Shown piece after piece: positions 7,940-14,925 of a stretch of DNA of 20,000 nt. The DNA comes from Prorocentrum cordatum (Eukaryota > Sar > Dinophyceae > Prorocentrales > Prorocentraceae): NCBI GenBank assembly GCA_963575745.1, contig CAUYUJ010014329.1, forward strand, positions 346,369-366,368. Reading direction: 5' to 3'. Below the pieces are notes generated by a model. That model saw only the letters and a program-made list of their open reading frames with translations, was not told where the DNA came from and made no database searches. Positions within the stretch are counted from its first letter, which is position 1; each line of letters starts with the position of its first letter. The position numbers and the translations under genes are program-made.

Positions 7940-8164
7940 GCAGGGACCGACAGTCCCGGCCTTCCTATAGCCCTACCACGAAATGTTCTTAGAACCCACA
8001 AATGCTCTAAGAACCAAAGCACTGTTCTTAGAACATAAACCCGATGTGTCAAAACGAGACAATGTCAACCAGACATGTGCTAAGAACATTTCGCGAAAAC
8101 CACAACAGGTTCTTAGAACATTGCTTGGTAGGGCTGTAGGCGAGCCAGGACGCTTCGCCACCGC
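7940..8164. mobile_element. Foldback element F2, copy B
   Basis: 225 bp, mostly one imperfect hairpin with arms of about 60 bp. Left arm: GCAGGGACCGACAGTCCCGG, then CTATAGCCCTACCA and AATGTTCTTAGAAC. Reverse complement of the right arm: GCGGTGGCGAAGCGTCCTGG, then CTACAGCCCTACCA and AATGTTCTAAGAAC. Both flanks are TTGA (7936-7939 and 8165-8168), a 4-bp target-site duplication. The palindrome-like TTCTTAGAA/CTAAGAAC motif occurs five times (7984, 8003, 8023, 8077, 8108). There is no coding capacity. It abuts the predicted minus-strand exon at 7735-7934. Confidence 0.82.
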
Positions 8165-8533
8165 TTGATTTTCTCAAGGCGAGCAAGAGCCCCAACGAAT
8201 CTCGGGACAAAAACCCGCAGGGGCCACCAGGAAAAAGACCAGGAGGCCGGGCCCCAAGAGGCCGCCCCTGGCCATCGCTCGGACGTCCATTTCCTGTGTT
8301 TCTTTTGGTTTCGTGCGTGGCTTTTTCGCCAAATGATCAAGGATGCTCCTCGATGGTCCTCGCCGAAGGAAAGATGCACACGTACGAGCGATGCCAAGGC
8401 CCCAGAGAGCCCCTGGGACGCCCCCTGGAGGCCCCACGGGGCCCCCAAGAGGCCCCAAGAGGCCGAACGCGCGGGCAGGCGCCTGCGATGGCGCACTACG
8501 GGCCGGCGGAACGAGCGAAGCGATGAGATCAAG
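8165..8533. other. Unassigned region with GGCCCCAAGAGG-type repeats
   Basis: Repeats around CCCCAAGAGGCC at about 8245-8265 and 8395-8470 resemble those at 10915-11350 and 13690-13760. A minus frame reads MDVRAMARGGLLGPGLLVFF at about 8220-8290 with a hydrophobic stretch. It is partly made of this repeat and lacks support. Confidence 0.3.
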
Positions 8534-8757
8534 ACCAGCAGCGGCAAGAAGACACACACCCTCGGAACGCTGCGCGGAGTTCCTGGATCGGCGCTGGACC
8601 TCCCCCACCCCTCCCTGGCGCGCGGAGCGCGCCCATGGCGGCGCCAGGAGGCGCCGCCTCGGGGAGCACAGCGCGGATCCGAGAGAAAGTCTCGCGGAGC
8701 TCTGAAAGTTCGTGTGCGTGTGTGTGTGTGTGTGTGCCATGCTTTCTGCTTCGATGG
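8534..8757. mobile_element. Foldback element F1, copy 2
   Basis: The inner left arm is GCGGAGTTCCTGGATCGGCG. The reverse complement of the right arm is GAGCTCCGCGAGACTTTCTC, then GGATCCGCGCTG. The GC-rich centre has the paired GGCGCGC and GGCGCC blocks seen in the other copies. The outer arms carry the shared A/C-rich ends (GCAAGAAGACACACAC at left; GAAGCAGAAAGCATGGCACA from the right). The right arm has gained a (GT)n tract. Confidence 0.75.
8714..8739 (+). repeat. (GT)n tract inside F1 copy 2
   Basis: About 13 GT units lie in the right outer arm of F1 copy 2, where other copies have only a short matching segment. It looks like expansion after insertion. Confidence 0.9.
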
Positions 8758-9179
8758 ATGCAACGCAGCCGCGCCAAGGCGGTCGGCACCGCACGTGGAG
8801 TTTGCGCCTGCTGGTTCTCGCCGCGCGCAAAGAGTCCTGAGACATCTGACGAGGCTCTCACTGAGCATGACCGGCCAGGCTGCCGCCGTCTGTGCTCGCT
8901 TGCATGGAACCCCCTGAGGGCTCGCCAGTTTTGTCAATCTCGGCCCGACTGCCACGGAAGCGGTACACTGGACGCTCCCTGTGCAAGAACAGGTTCAAGA
9001 GGGGACGGAGGAGGAGGAGAAGGGAGCGGGGGAACAGGAGAGGGAGTGGGCTGCCTGACGCTGCCAGGGGATTGCACGACATGGTTCTGATCTGATACCG
9101 TCTGCCTCCACGCACCACCGTATCCTCGGCCTCGCATGGCCGCGCAGACTAGAGCAACTGATACAGTCCAGAATTTTCG
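8758..9179. other. Unassigned region; holds a small basic ORF
   Basis: No gene is firmly supported. An ATG at 8904 opens a 63-codon plus frame to 9095 that reads MEPPEGSPVLSISARLPRKR, followed by an Arg-rich stretch. Part of the Arg run comes from a GGAGGA patch at 9003-9030. Other frames on both strands are also open. Confidence 0.25.
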
Positions 9180-9362
9180 CTTAGCGTGTCGCGGCGGCGG
9201 CCCCGGCGACACGCTATGCCCTGCGAGAGGATAGCGTGTCGATCAGCTCCGCGGGGCGGGAGGCTGGGAAAAGCTCGGGACATTGATGCTTGGGAACAGG
9301 AACGTTGATAGCGTGTCGTGCCCAAGCGCGAAGGGCCAGAACCGGCGGCGTGACTCGCTAAC
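9180..9362. repeat. Inverted-repeat region F9 with iterated TAGCGTGTCG
   Basis: TAGCGTGTCG occurs at 9182, 9232 and 9309, and inverted (CGACACGCTA) at 9207. Perfect stems form between 9182-9191 and 9207-9216, and between 9207-9217 and 9231-9241. The outer ends also pair: TTAGCGTGTCGCGGCGGCGG at left against TTAGCGAGTCACGCCGCCGG from the right, 16 of 20 matching. It may be another foldback element or a multi-site protein-binding region. Confidence 0.5.
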
Positions 9363-9462
9363 CAAAAAGTTCCCCGACCGCCTGCCCCTGCCACAATTAT
9401 CACCTGGGTGGCCGCCCCAAGCATGCGAACATACAAACAAGAAGGAGACTCCTGCATGTTCT

Positions 9463-9480
9463 CCAGCGGCATGCCGCTGG
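9463..9480. repeat. 18-bp perfect palindrome
   Basis: CCAGCGGCATGCCGCTGG is fully self-complementary. Confidence 0.95.
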
Positions 9481-9967
9481 AAGCCTGTGTCTCATGAGCG
9501 GCACGCGAGCCCATCCGTGCGACGATGGTCCAAAATCACAGCGAGCGAAGCGTCAGGCCTGCTCGTTCACCAGTTGTGCCGCGCTGTCGGCAGGCACTGC
9601 GCCACGTTCGGTGTGGCCAGAGCCCAGAGGCTCCCGCGAGCGAGTGTGGATGCGATGCTTCTCCCTTCCCCCCCCCCCGCCCTGCCTGCTAACCTCCGCC
9701 CTTCCCTGGGGGCGAGGAGGGCGAGCCCCCAGGAAAGGGGGCTCGCCCCTTCCCTGGGGGGGGCGAGCCTGCCTGCTCCTCCCCCCTTCCCCCCCGCCCT
9801 TCCCTGGGGGCGAGGGGGAAGAGGAGGACGAAGAGAGGAGGAGCCACAGTGCCGCAGCATATGTGCGCTGCAGGCCTCCATCTCGCAGCCACGGAGGTCA
9901 GCGCCTGGTGCCCGAGGCTCTGCGACGGGCGCTCTTGCGGAATCCCCGTGCTCTGCCTCGGCCATGC
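9481..9967 (+). other. Weak coding-like stretches
   Basis: Two plus-strand stretches look mildly protein-like: SGLLVHQLCRAVGRHCATFG and onward at about 9550-9665, and SHSAAAYVRCRPPSRSHGGQ then RLVPEALRRALLRNPRALPR at about 9842-9965. The second frame runs to TAA at 10007-10009. They are in different frames and separated by a C-rich repeat. Third-position bias is only moderate, and overlapping minus frames are also open. No gene call is made. Confidence 0.25.
9668..9831. repeat. C-rich repeat cluster of CCCTTCCCTGGGGGCGAG
   Basis: The 18-bp motif CCCTTCCCTGGGGGCGAG or close variants appears at about 9702, 9749 and 9799. An inverted copy (GAGCCCCCAGGAAAGGG) at about 9724 forms a hairpin with the first. 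Confidence 0.8.
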
Positions 9968-9968
9968 C

Positions 9969-10182
9969 TGAACCCCCAGAGGAGGGCACTCATGGCGACA
10001 GGGGCATAAGCTTAGGTCGAGCATGTCCCCCGATAGGGGGAGTTTGGACGACAAATAAAAAATAGTCAAACATGTTCAAAACATACTCAGAAGTACTTGA
10101 AAAAAACTTATCCTGACGATTTCTTGACTATCTTTGACTTAACCCTAGAGGAGGGCACTCAAGGTTACAGGGGCACAAGCGG
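9969..10182. repeat. Direct repeats of about 40 bp around an AT-rich block
   Basis: The two copies, at about 9971-10012 and 10142-10182, share AGAGGAGGGCACTCA, then GG..ACAGGGGCA.AAGC. They are about 170 bp apart and bracket the AT-rich F5-like segment at 10016-10140. Confidence 0.8.
10016..10140. mobile_element. Diverged foldback element F5, copy 1
   Basis: The left part, GTCGAGCATGTCCCCCGATA and on to GGACGACAAATAAAAAATAG, matches the left arm of the clear F5 copy at 14079-14263 (GTCGGGCGTGTCCCCCTACA...ACGAACAAAAAAAAG). The interior is AT-rich, unlike its surroundings. The right arm is only weakly recognisable, so the boundary is approximate. Confidence 0.42.
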
Positions 10183-10189
10183 AATGTTA

Positions 10190-10390
10190 CCTACCTGCGG
10201 CAGGTAAAAGTAAAAGGGCGCGGTCGTTCGCCGTCCGATGTGCCAGCGAAATTGCAAGCTTCGACGATAGCCGGGGTCCCGCCGCCAGAGGCTGCGTTTG
10301 TCGACAGACTGTGGGTCGAGTCTGAGCCATGCGCTGACTGGGGCGTGCACCAGAGTCAGACATTCCAGCCCGAGACTCAGTCGGTTTGAG
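10190..10390. other. Short unassigned region
   Basis: Begins with a hairpin, TACCTGC-G-GCAGGTA. Otherwise I see no gene or repeat. Confidence 0.3.
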
Positions 10391-10604
10391 CCTTTCCACA
10401 TGCGGTTCGAGTAGACTGGGCCGGAGGATCGCGCCTCATCGCCGATGCATCACCCATGCTTTCGCGATGCATGGGCGACGTCGGCGATGCATCGGCGCCG
10501 TCGGCGTGGAGAAGATCGGGCTCCACACCGAGCCGCATCGCCGACGCGTCGGCGATGCGGCGCGGTCCTCCGACCTCATCTGCTCGGAACCAATGTGGGA
10601 GGCC
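10391..10604. mobile_element. Foldback element F6 with a 30-bp perfect palindrome
   Basis: About 214 bp with arms of about 60 bp. Left arm: CCTTTCCACATGCGGTTCGA, then GGCCGGAGGATCGCGCCTCA and TCGCCGATGCATC. Reverse complement of the right arm: CCTCCCACATTGGTTCCGAG, then GGTCGGAGGACCGCGCCGCA and TCGCCGACGCGTC. The centre repeats GCCGATGCATC/GATGCATCGGC motifs. Positions 10532-10561 form a perfect palindrome centred on ACGCGT. No coding capacity is evident; reading frames across it are Arg/Ala-rich by-products. Confidence 0.8.
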
Positions 10605-10639
10605 TAGAGTCGCACGGAGAGGAACAGCGGGCAGCTGGT
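10605..10639. other. Spacer
   Basis: Short spacer between two repeats; nothing is visible in it. Confidence 0.3.
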
Positions 10640-10800
10640 AGTACCCATCGGTCGTAAGAAGCAAGCAGAAACATGAAGTAGGGAAGCGTTGAAGATAGCT
10701 TGGGCGTCCGCCCGCCCCCTAAAGAGGACGGAACCGGTGAAGCCATCCGATCACTGAAGTAGGAAGGCGCCTAAAGCAGATTGGAATCTAGAGCTCCCAC
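10640..10800. repeat. Dispersed repeat shared with 17355-17530
   Basis: Shares CCCATCGGTC, then AGAAG...GCAGAA.CATG.AG, an AAGCG.TGAA block and GGAAGGCGCCTAA with 17355-17530 in the same order and orientation. Overall identity is moderate. A piece (AAAGCAGATTGGAA) also occurs at 15714-15727. The source element is unknown. Confidence 0.5.
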
Positions 10801-11589
10801 GATATTCCTTTTCCTATATTTTTATAAGCCCGGGCGGGGGAAACCCCCCCACGACCTCAAGATGCGAGGGCGAGGCGAGGGCGACGTGACCCGGGCGGGC
10901 GACGTGACCTCAAGATGGCTCAAGAGGCCTCCAGGACGGCCCCAAAGGCCTCAAAAAGCCTCCAAGAGCACTCCCAAGAAGGCCCCAAGAGGCAAACATC
11001 ATTGATGTTCTGCTGGTTTGTTGGTGACTTTGGGGTTTCTCCTCTTTTCGGCTTCCCGACGCTCCAATACGGCAGTCTTCTGGGCGTCCGAAGCCGCCCC
11101 ACAACAATCCGAAAGGGCTTCCAGGCAGTCCAAGGGGTCAAAGTTGGCCCTAAGAGATTCCCATGGCGGCCCAAGACGGCCCCAAGACAACCTCCGAAGC
11201 ATTCCAAATCGTGAAACGGTCGTTCAGGGAGACCACGGTTGGAGGCAGGGTGGCCCGAGGAAGCCCCCAGAACCTCCAGAACACACCCAGGAGGCCTCCA
11301 GAAGGCCTTAAGAAAGCCTGAAACTTTTGAGAGGCCCCCAGAGGCTCTCCAAGGAGGAGCCTGCGCAAAAAGAGCTGAGGAGGACGGGGAAAATGCGCAG
11401 GGTATGGCGAGAATGCAGAAAACGAAGCATGCAGGAAGGATAACGAAAAACATGTTTTCGCGGCGACGCTGGAAAAGGCAACAAGGAATCATCGCTGCAT
11501 TGTCGGCTTGACCTTCCTGCCATTCCGCCTGCACACCAAACTTCAAGGATAAAGGTGCATGGCGCGAAGCGCCACTGCAGTCTTGTGAA
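10801..11589. other. Unassigned repeat-derived region
   Basis: Rich in GGCCCCAAGA/GGCCTCCAGA-type segments (about 10905-10995, 11160-11200 and 11255-11350), similar to 8245-8470 and 13690-13760. Open frames give Pro/Arg/Gln-rich strings with no motif. I see no gene. Confidence 0.35.
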
Positions 11590-11593
11590 TATG

Positions 11594-11628
<35 letters not shown>

Positions 11629-11633
11629 GTGTG
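11590..11633. repeat. (AT)n-rich microsatellite
   Basis: Alternating TATATA with two GTATAT interruptions, ending in GTGTGT. It is the most AT-rich patch in the window. Confidence 0.95.
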
Positions 11634-11692
11634 TAAAAAATGTGTACTGCCAACGACCGATGGGTTGACATGCAATCAGAAAAGGCGCCCAC

Positions 11693-11789
11693 CTCTGCTT
11701 CTCCATCAGCTTGAAGAACTCCCGGGCCTCGCCGCGCCGGGCCGAAGTGCCACCCAAACACACGACGCACGTCGGGCGGCCACGGTGCT
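11693..11789 (-). CDS. Possible minus-strand exon (ends KLMEKQR)
   Basis: A 97-nt block lies between an acceptor-like pyrimidine-rich stretch ending GTGCAG (AG at 11791-11790) and a donor-like GAG|GTGGGC (GT at 11692-11691). One frame reads GRPTCVVCLGG, then SARRGEAREFFKLMEKQR, with nearly all third positions G/C in the second half. It has one CxxC. Both splice sites are only plausible, no neighbouring exon was found, and other frames are open, so the call is tentative. The AT microsatellite 60-100 bp downstream would be intronic. Confidence 0.33.
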
Positions 11790-11856
11790 CTGCACGGGAC
11801 GGGAGATGGGGAAGCCGTCCTCTGGAGCCCGTGTCCAGAGCCACGCCTCTCTGGCC

Positions 11857-12020
11857 GGGTGTTGCGAGAAGTGCCCCTGGCCCAGGGTGTCCCCAGCTTT
11901 CCGCTCCACTCTGGAGCCCCCTGGGGCCCTCTGGGCCTCGTGAGGGGTGCCCCGGAGGCCGTCTGGGCCACCCCGAGAATCTAGGGGGACCTTGGGCCAG
12001 AGGTACTTCTAGCAACACCC
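11857..12020. mobile_element. Foldback element F4
   Basis: 164 bp folding back on itself. Left end: GGGTGTTGCGAGAAGTGCCC, then CTGGCCCAGGGT. Reverse complement of the right end: GGGTGTTGCTAGAAGTACCT, then CTGGCCCAAGGT. The centre pairs through CTGGAGCC/GGCC blocks. A right-half relative lies at 13764-13850. Confidence 0.7.
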
Positions 12021-12160
12021 TGTCTGGGAGCTGTCTGTGGGCGCTTGGACCGCCGGAATTCAACTTGTGAAGCCGCCGTGATTGTACCCACATGTGGCGC
12101 AAGCTGCGGTTGAGAACAACGCGCGGTCGGGCTCCTCGGATGGTGCCGTCTGGGGTCGAT

Positions 12161-12192
12161 CTTCAACCCGCACCAGATTCAACCCGCACCAG
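12161..12192 (+). repeat. 16-bp tandem duplication
   Basis: TTCAACCCGCACCAGA occurs twice head to tail without mismatch, so the duplication is recent. Confidence 0.95.
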
Positions 12193-12269
12193 ACAAACAC
12201 ACTACTACACCTCCTGAGCAGGATCCATACGAAACAATTGGGCCGCGTCCTTCCTCACATGAGGTGATA

Positions 12270-12510
12270 ATGGAGCTTTGGCTGTGCCCCCACTGCCCCA
12301 TATCGTCGAGAACTGCGCGAGCTGGAACCGCCTGCTCGCCCGGGCAGCCACAGACGGGCGCGACGCGCAAGAGGGTCAACGCACGCTCAGAATCGGACGT
12401 GCAAGGCCTGTGCGCAAGAGTGGGCACCGGAGAAGCGCCAGTTGAGCAAAGAAGCATGGCAGAACTGTGGGCAGAGCCAGCGCAGCTCCGAGGCCGCCTG
12501 GCGACCTCGC
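12270..12510 (+). pseudogene. Possible CxxC-containing fragment with a frame change
   Basis: An ATG at 12270 opens a frame that starts MELWLCPHCP. About 115 bp later another plus frame reads NRTCKACAQEWAPEKRQLSK, then EAWQNCGQSQ. The two pieces together would give two CxxC pairs and a further Cys, as in zinc-ribbon-like proteins, but they are out of frame with each other. The opposite strand is also open. This may be a relic of a retroelement protein; confidence is low. Confidence 0.25.
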
Positions 12511-12594
12511 CCCGCGGCCGCCTCAGGCCCGAGCATGGAGAGGGGAGGATGCGGGCCGACGTCGCGTGCTGCGCTGAGGCGCCCCTGCCGCGGC

Positions 12595-12684
12595 CTGAAA
12601 GTCTTCACTCAGCCGCATCCGGCCCAGTGCCACCTTCCAGAGCTCGTTCGTCTCGCTCAGCTTCTCCAGGAAGGGCTTGACCAC
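12595..12684 (-). CDS. Minus-strand exon candidate (VVKPFLEKLSETNELWKV)
   Basis: On the minus strand a polypyrimidine acceptor, CTTCTGTTTTGCTGCCAG, ends at 12685 and is followed by an open block of 30 codons. It reads VVKPFLEKLSETNELWKVAL, then GRMRLSEDFQ. Of 30 codons 26 end in G or C, against about 18 of 30 for the overlapping plus frame, so the minus strand is favoured. The sequence looks like an amphipathic helical segment. The 3' end is uncertain: a GC-type donor at CAG|GCCGCG (12594) would suit dinoflagellate introns, but the frame stays open beyond it. Family unknown. Confidence 0.5.
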
Positions 12685-12692
12685 CTGGCAGC

Positions 12693-13763
12693 AAAACAGA
12701 AGCCCCGGGGCAGTCCCGGGCCTCGCCCACGTCCTCGTCCTCCCTCCCCGTGATCACCACCTCCTGCAACCCTCAGCTTCCCCATGCTCGTCATCCCCCA
12801 GGGGAGATGCGCTCGGAAGTGGTCAAGATCAGGGGCACCGACAATCCTGCCGTTCCCCCTGCAGTTTTCGTTCGTCCATCTGGAAGGCTGAACGACGCAC
12901 GGAGTGGCTCTCCTGGACACGACAAACCTCGGCCACGAACAGGTACCCGACCTGGATCTACAGAACCGCCCAAAAACAAAGGCCTTTCCTGAGCCCAAAG
13001 TGGTCCTTATTTCAGCGTCTTAACTGGACTCCCCTGGCAACGCGGTGGAGGATATGCGCGGCAGCGCGCCTGCATATGGCAGCGACTGCTGAATCCACCC
13101 GCTAACTCACCAGCCTCATGGCCCAATGGGCGCAGGTGGTTTAGGGCGCCAGCCCTGTCAAAATTACCCCACCAAAGCATCCGAAAACCAGCAACAAAGG
13201 TGAAGAGACGAATCGAAACAAAAGAGGTCGGCTGTTGGGGATAGGGGTGGGAATACAGCCATGTGCGCCGATACGTTTTTTTAACAGGGAGCGTGGCTGT
13301 CCAGACCCCCAAAGTAGCTGGAACTGAGACGAGTTCACGATTTCTGCATGCATTGTCAGGAAATCTCCAGCGAAACGTGTCCCGTGTGGGTCTCCTGTGT
13401 GGTCGTTTTTGCACGTCCACTAGAACCCGAACCCTTTATGATCACTCCCTCGATCCCATCCCCAAAGGGTCTGGATCCCCCTGGTAGCACGTGGTCCAGG
13501 ATAGCTCAAAGACTACCCCAGGTAATCCCAGCTTACCTCCAGGATTCCGTACTGCGAGGCCCCAGGTGGACGCGAGATGGCACGAAGTGGCCCAAGAGCC
13601 TCCGAAGAATGTACACAAGCGACCCAAATCATTCAAACTGACATAGGTGTGGCAATCTCGCCCTTTCGCCTTCCAGTGGGCCTCGGGGGCTCAGATGTTC
13701 TCGAGATGGCCCAAGACGGCCCTCAGAGAAGACCCCGAAGCATCCCAGAGCGCCCCAGCTAGG
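12693..13763. other. Unassigned region
   Basis: A plus frame ending at 12992 contains SEVVKIRGTDNPAVPPAVFV and RPSGRLNDARSG, of natural composition but with no motif or splice context. 13130-13480 is AT-richer with no open frame of interest. 13560-13760 has GGCCCAAGACGGCC-type repeat pieces. No gene is called. Confidence 0.3.
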
Positions 13764-13850
13764 CCCCTTGAGGGGTGCTCTGGAGGCCGTGAGGGCCTCC
13801 CTGGAAACCAACGGGGGCACCCTGGGCCGAGACCGCTCCTGGCAACACCC
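13764..13850. mobile_element. Half copy of foldback F4
   Basis: Matches the right half of F4: GAGGGGTGC.C.GGAGGCCGT, then GGGG..ACC.TGGGCC and a CAACACCC end. The matching left arm is not present upstream, so it is truncated or solo. Confidence 0.55.
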
Positions 13851-13930
13851 GAGCTGCGCTGCGTGCGGCTCTGTCAAAGAGACTCAAGACTCGGGTACGG
13901 GGGACTCGAGTCGGTCTGGCGGGGCCATCA

Positions 13931-14151
13931 TGAAAAAAGACGAGACCCCATCGGAAATTCGGCGCGAGCTCCCGCTGCAGACACCCCCCAAAAAAACCGG
14001 AGCGTCAACATCCAGGTTGCGCTCGTCAAAACAACGTCGGCAAACCCGAGCTCCTGTTTACTCGAGCCTTACATTTACGTCGGGCGTGTCCCCCTACAGG
14101 GGGGTTTTCCACGAACAAAAAAAAGATACCCCAAAAATAATCAAACAATGA
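13931..14151 (+). CDS. Small Lys/Arg-rich ORF running into F5 copy 2
   Basis: An ATG at 13931 opens a frame to TGA at 14149-14151 (73 residues) that begins MKKDETPSEIRRELPLQTPP. The frame extends upstream without a stop to about 13768, through the F4 half copy. The last 23 or so residues are encoded by F5 copy 2. The middle is rich in Lys, Arg, Ser and Thr and looks natural, but third positions are not biased and no family is recognised. It may be chance. Confidence 0.25.
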
Positions 14152-14263
14152 TCCAAAAACAGTCTGGGGCCTATTTTTTGAATATTGTTTGACCTTTTGG
14201 GGGCCTTTTGGGGGTATGTTTTATTCTTCGTCGAAAATCCCCCTGGAGGGGGACAGGCCCGAC
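14079..14263. mobile_element. Foldback element F5, copy 2 (best copy)
   Basis: 185 bp with long inverted arms. Left arm: GTCGGGCGTGTCCCCCTACA, then GGGGGGTTTTCCACGAA. Reverse complement of the right arm: GTCGGGCCTGTCCCCCTCCA, then GGGGGATTTTCGACGAA. Pairing continues through A-rich blocks and ATACCCC, then TCAAACAAT. The interior is AT-rich. The right edge is 6 bp from the stop codon of the minus-strand exon at 14270. Confidence 0.8.
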
Positions 14264-14269
14264 ATAACC

Positions 14270-14381
14270 TTACGCTTCCCCGAGTCCGTGCGCCACCTTC
14301 GGGTCCGGCACCTTGCCCATCTGGATCTCGAGGGACACGGGCGCGAACTCCCGGAAGGTGACCGCGGCCTCGGAGCGCCAG
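14270..14381 (-). CDS. Terminal exon of an unidentified minus-strand gene
   Basis: An acceptor-like CTCGGCAG (AG at 14383-14382) precedes 36 full codons and TAA at 14272-14270. The translation is WRSEAAVTFREFAPVSLEIQ, then MGKVPDPKVAHGLGEA. 34 of 36 codons end in G or C, the strongest coding signature in the window, and the composition is ordinary. The frame is open further upstream (to 14980) only because of the CT-rich repeat. If the acceptor is not used, the exon would begin further 5'. No family is recognised; the peptide looks like the C-terminus of a soluble protein. The foldback F5 copy lies immediately beyond the stop, where the 3' UTR would be. Confidence 0.62.
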
Positions 14382-14439
14382 CTGCCGAGCGGCCGACGGA
14401 GAGGCCTGCGGTGCACCGTTCCCCCCCGGGGCCGTAGGC

Positions 14440-14745
14440 GACCCGAGGAGGAGGAAGGAGAAGTAGGAAGAAGGCGAGGAGGAGGAGGAGGAGGAGAGGG
14501 AGGAGGAGGAGGAGGAGAAGGAGGAGGACGAGGAGGAGGAGGAGGAGGAGGATGAGGAGGAGGGGAGGAGGAGGAGATGGGGGATGGGGGGGGGGGAGGA
14601 GATGGGGGAGGGGGGGAGCGGAGGAGGAGGAGGAGTGAGGAGGAGGAGGAGGAGAGGAGGGGAGGAGGAGGAGGAGGAGGAGGAGGAGGAGGAGGAGGGA
14701 AGGAGGAGGAGGAGGAGGAGGAGGAGGAGGAGGAGGAGGAGGACG
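14440..14745 (+). repeat. (GGA)n microsatellite, interrupted
   Basis: About 300 bp of GGA with GAGGACGAG, GATGGGGG and GGGG interruptions, purines on plus. On the minus strand it lies upstream of the exon at 14270-14381, so it would be intronic, giving a long pyrimidine tract in that transcript. Confidence 0.96.
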
Positions 14746-14792
14746 GTGGGACAGAGGCTCGGCGGCGAGCGAGAGGGCCCTCCCAGCAGGCG

Positions 14793-14906
14793 GCGGGACT
14801 TCTCAGAAGCCCTCGGGCCTTCTGAGAGGCGGCCCGAGTCTTCGGGGAGGGCTTCGAAGACTCCTCGGAAGGCCGGGGTACTTCCGAGACTTCTGCGAAG
14901 GCCCGC
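14793..14906. repeat. Palindrome-rich segment F10
   Basis: Outer inverted ends GCGGGACTTCTCAGAAG (14793-14809) and, from the right, GCGGGCCTTCGCAGAAG (14890-14906) match at 15 of 17. Inside are CTTCTCAGAAG/CTTCTGAGAG and the hairpin GAGTCTTCG...CGAAGACTC (14836-14863). It is a small foldback element or nested hairpins. Confidence 0.55.
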
Positions 14907-14925
14907 CCCTTATCGCTTCCCCCCC

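Noticed and set aside
6934-8052. Single 372-codon minus-strand ORF
   Set aside because: It joins the F2 element, a convincing exon (7735-7934), an apparent intron after a GTAAGT donor and a CT-rich tract. Only the exon part is retained.
8165-8917. 250-codon plus-strand ORF
   Set aside because: It runs through GGCCCCAAGAGG repeats and F1 copy 2, so its length reflects GC-rich repeat sequence.
11590-11633. TATA-like promoter in the AT tract
   Set aside because: It is a plain TA microsatellite, and no positioned gene start lies nearby.
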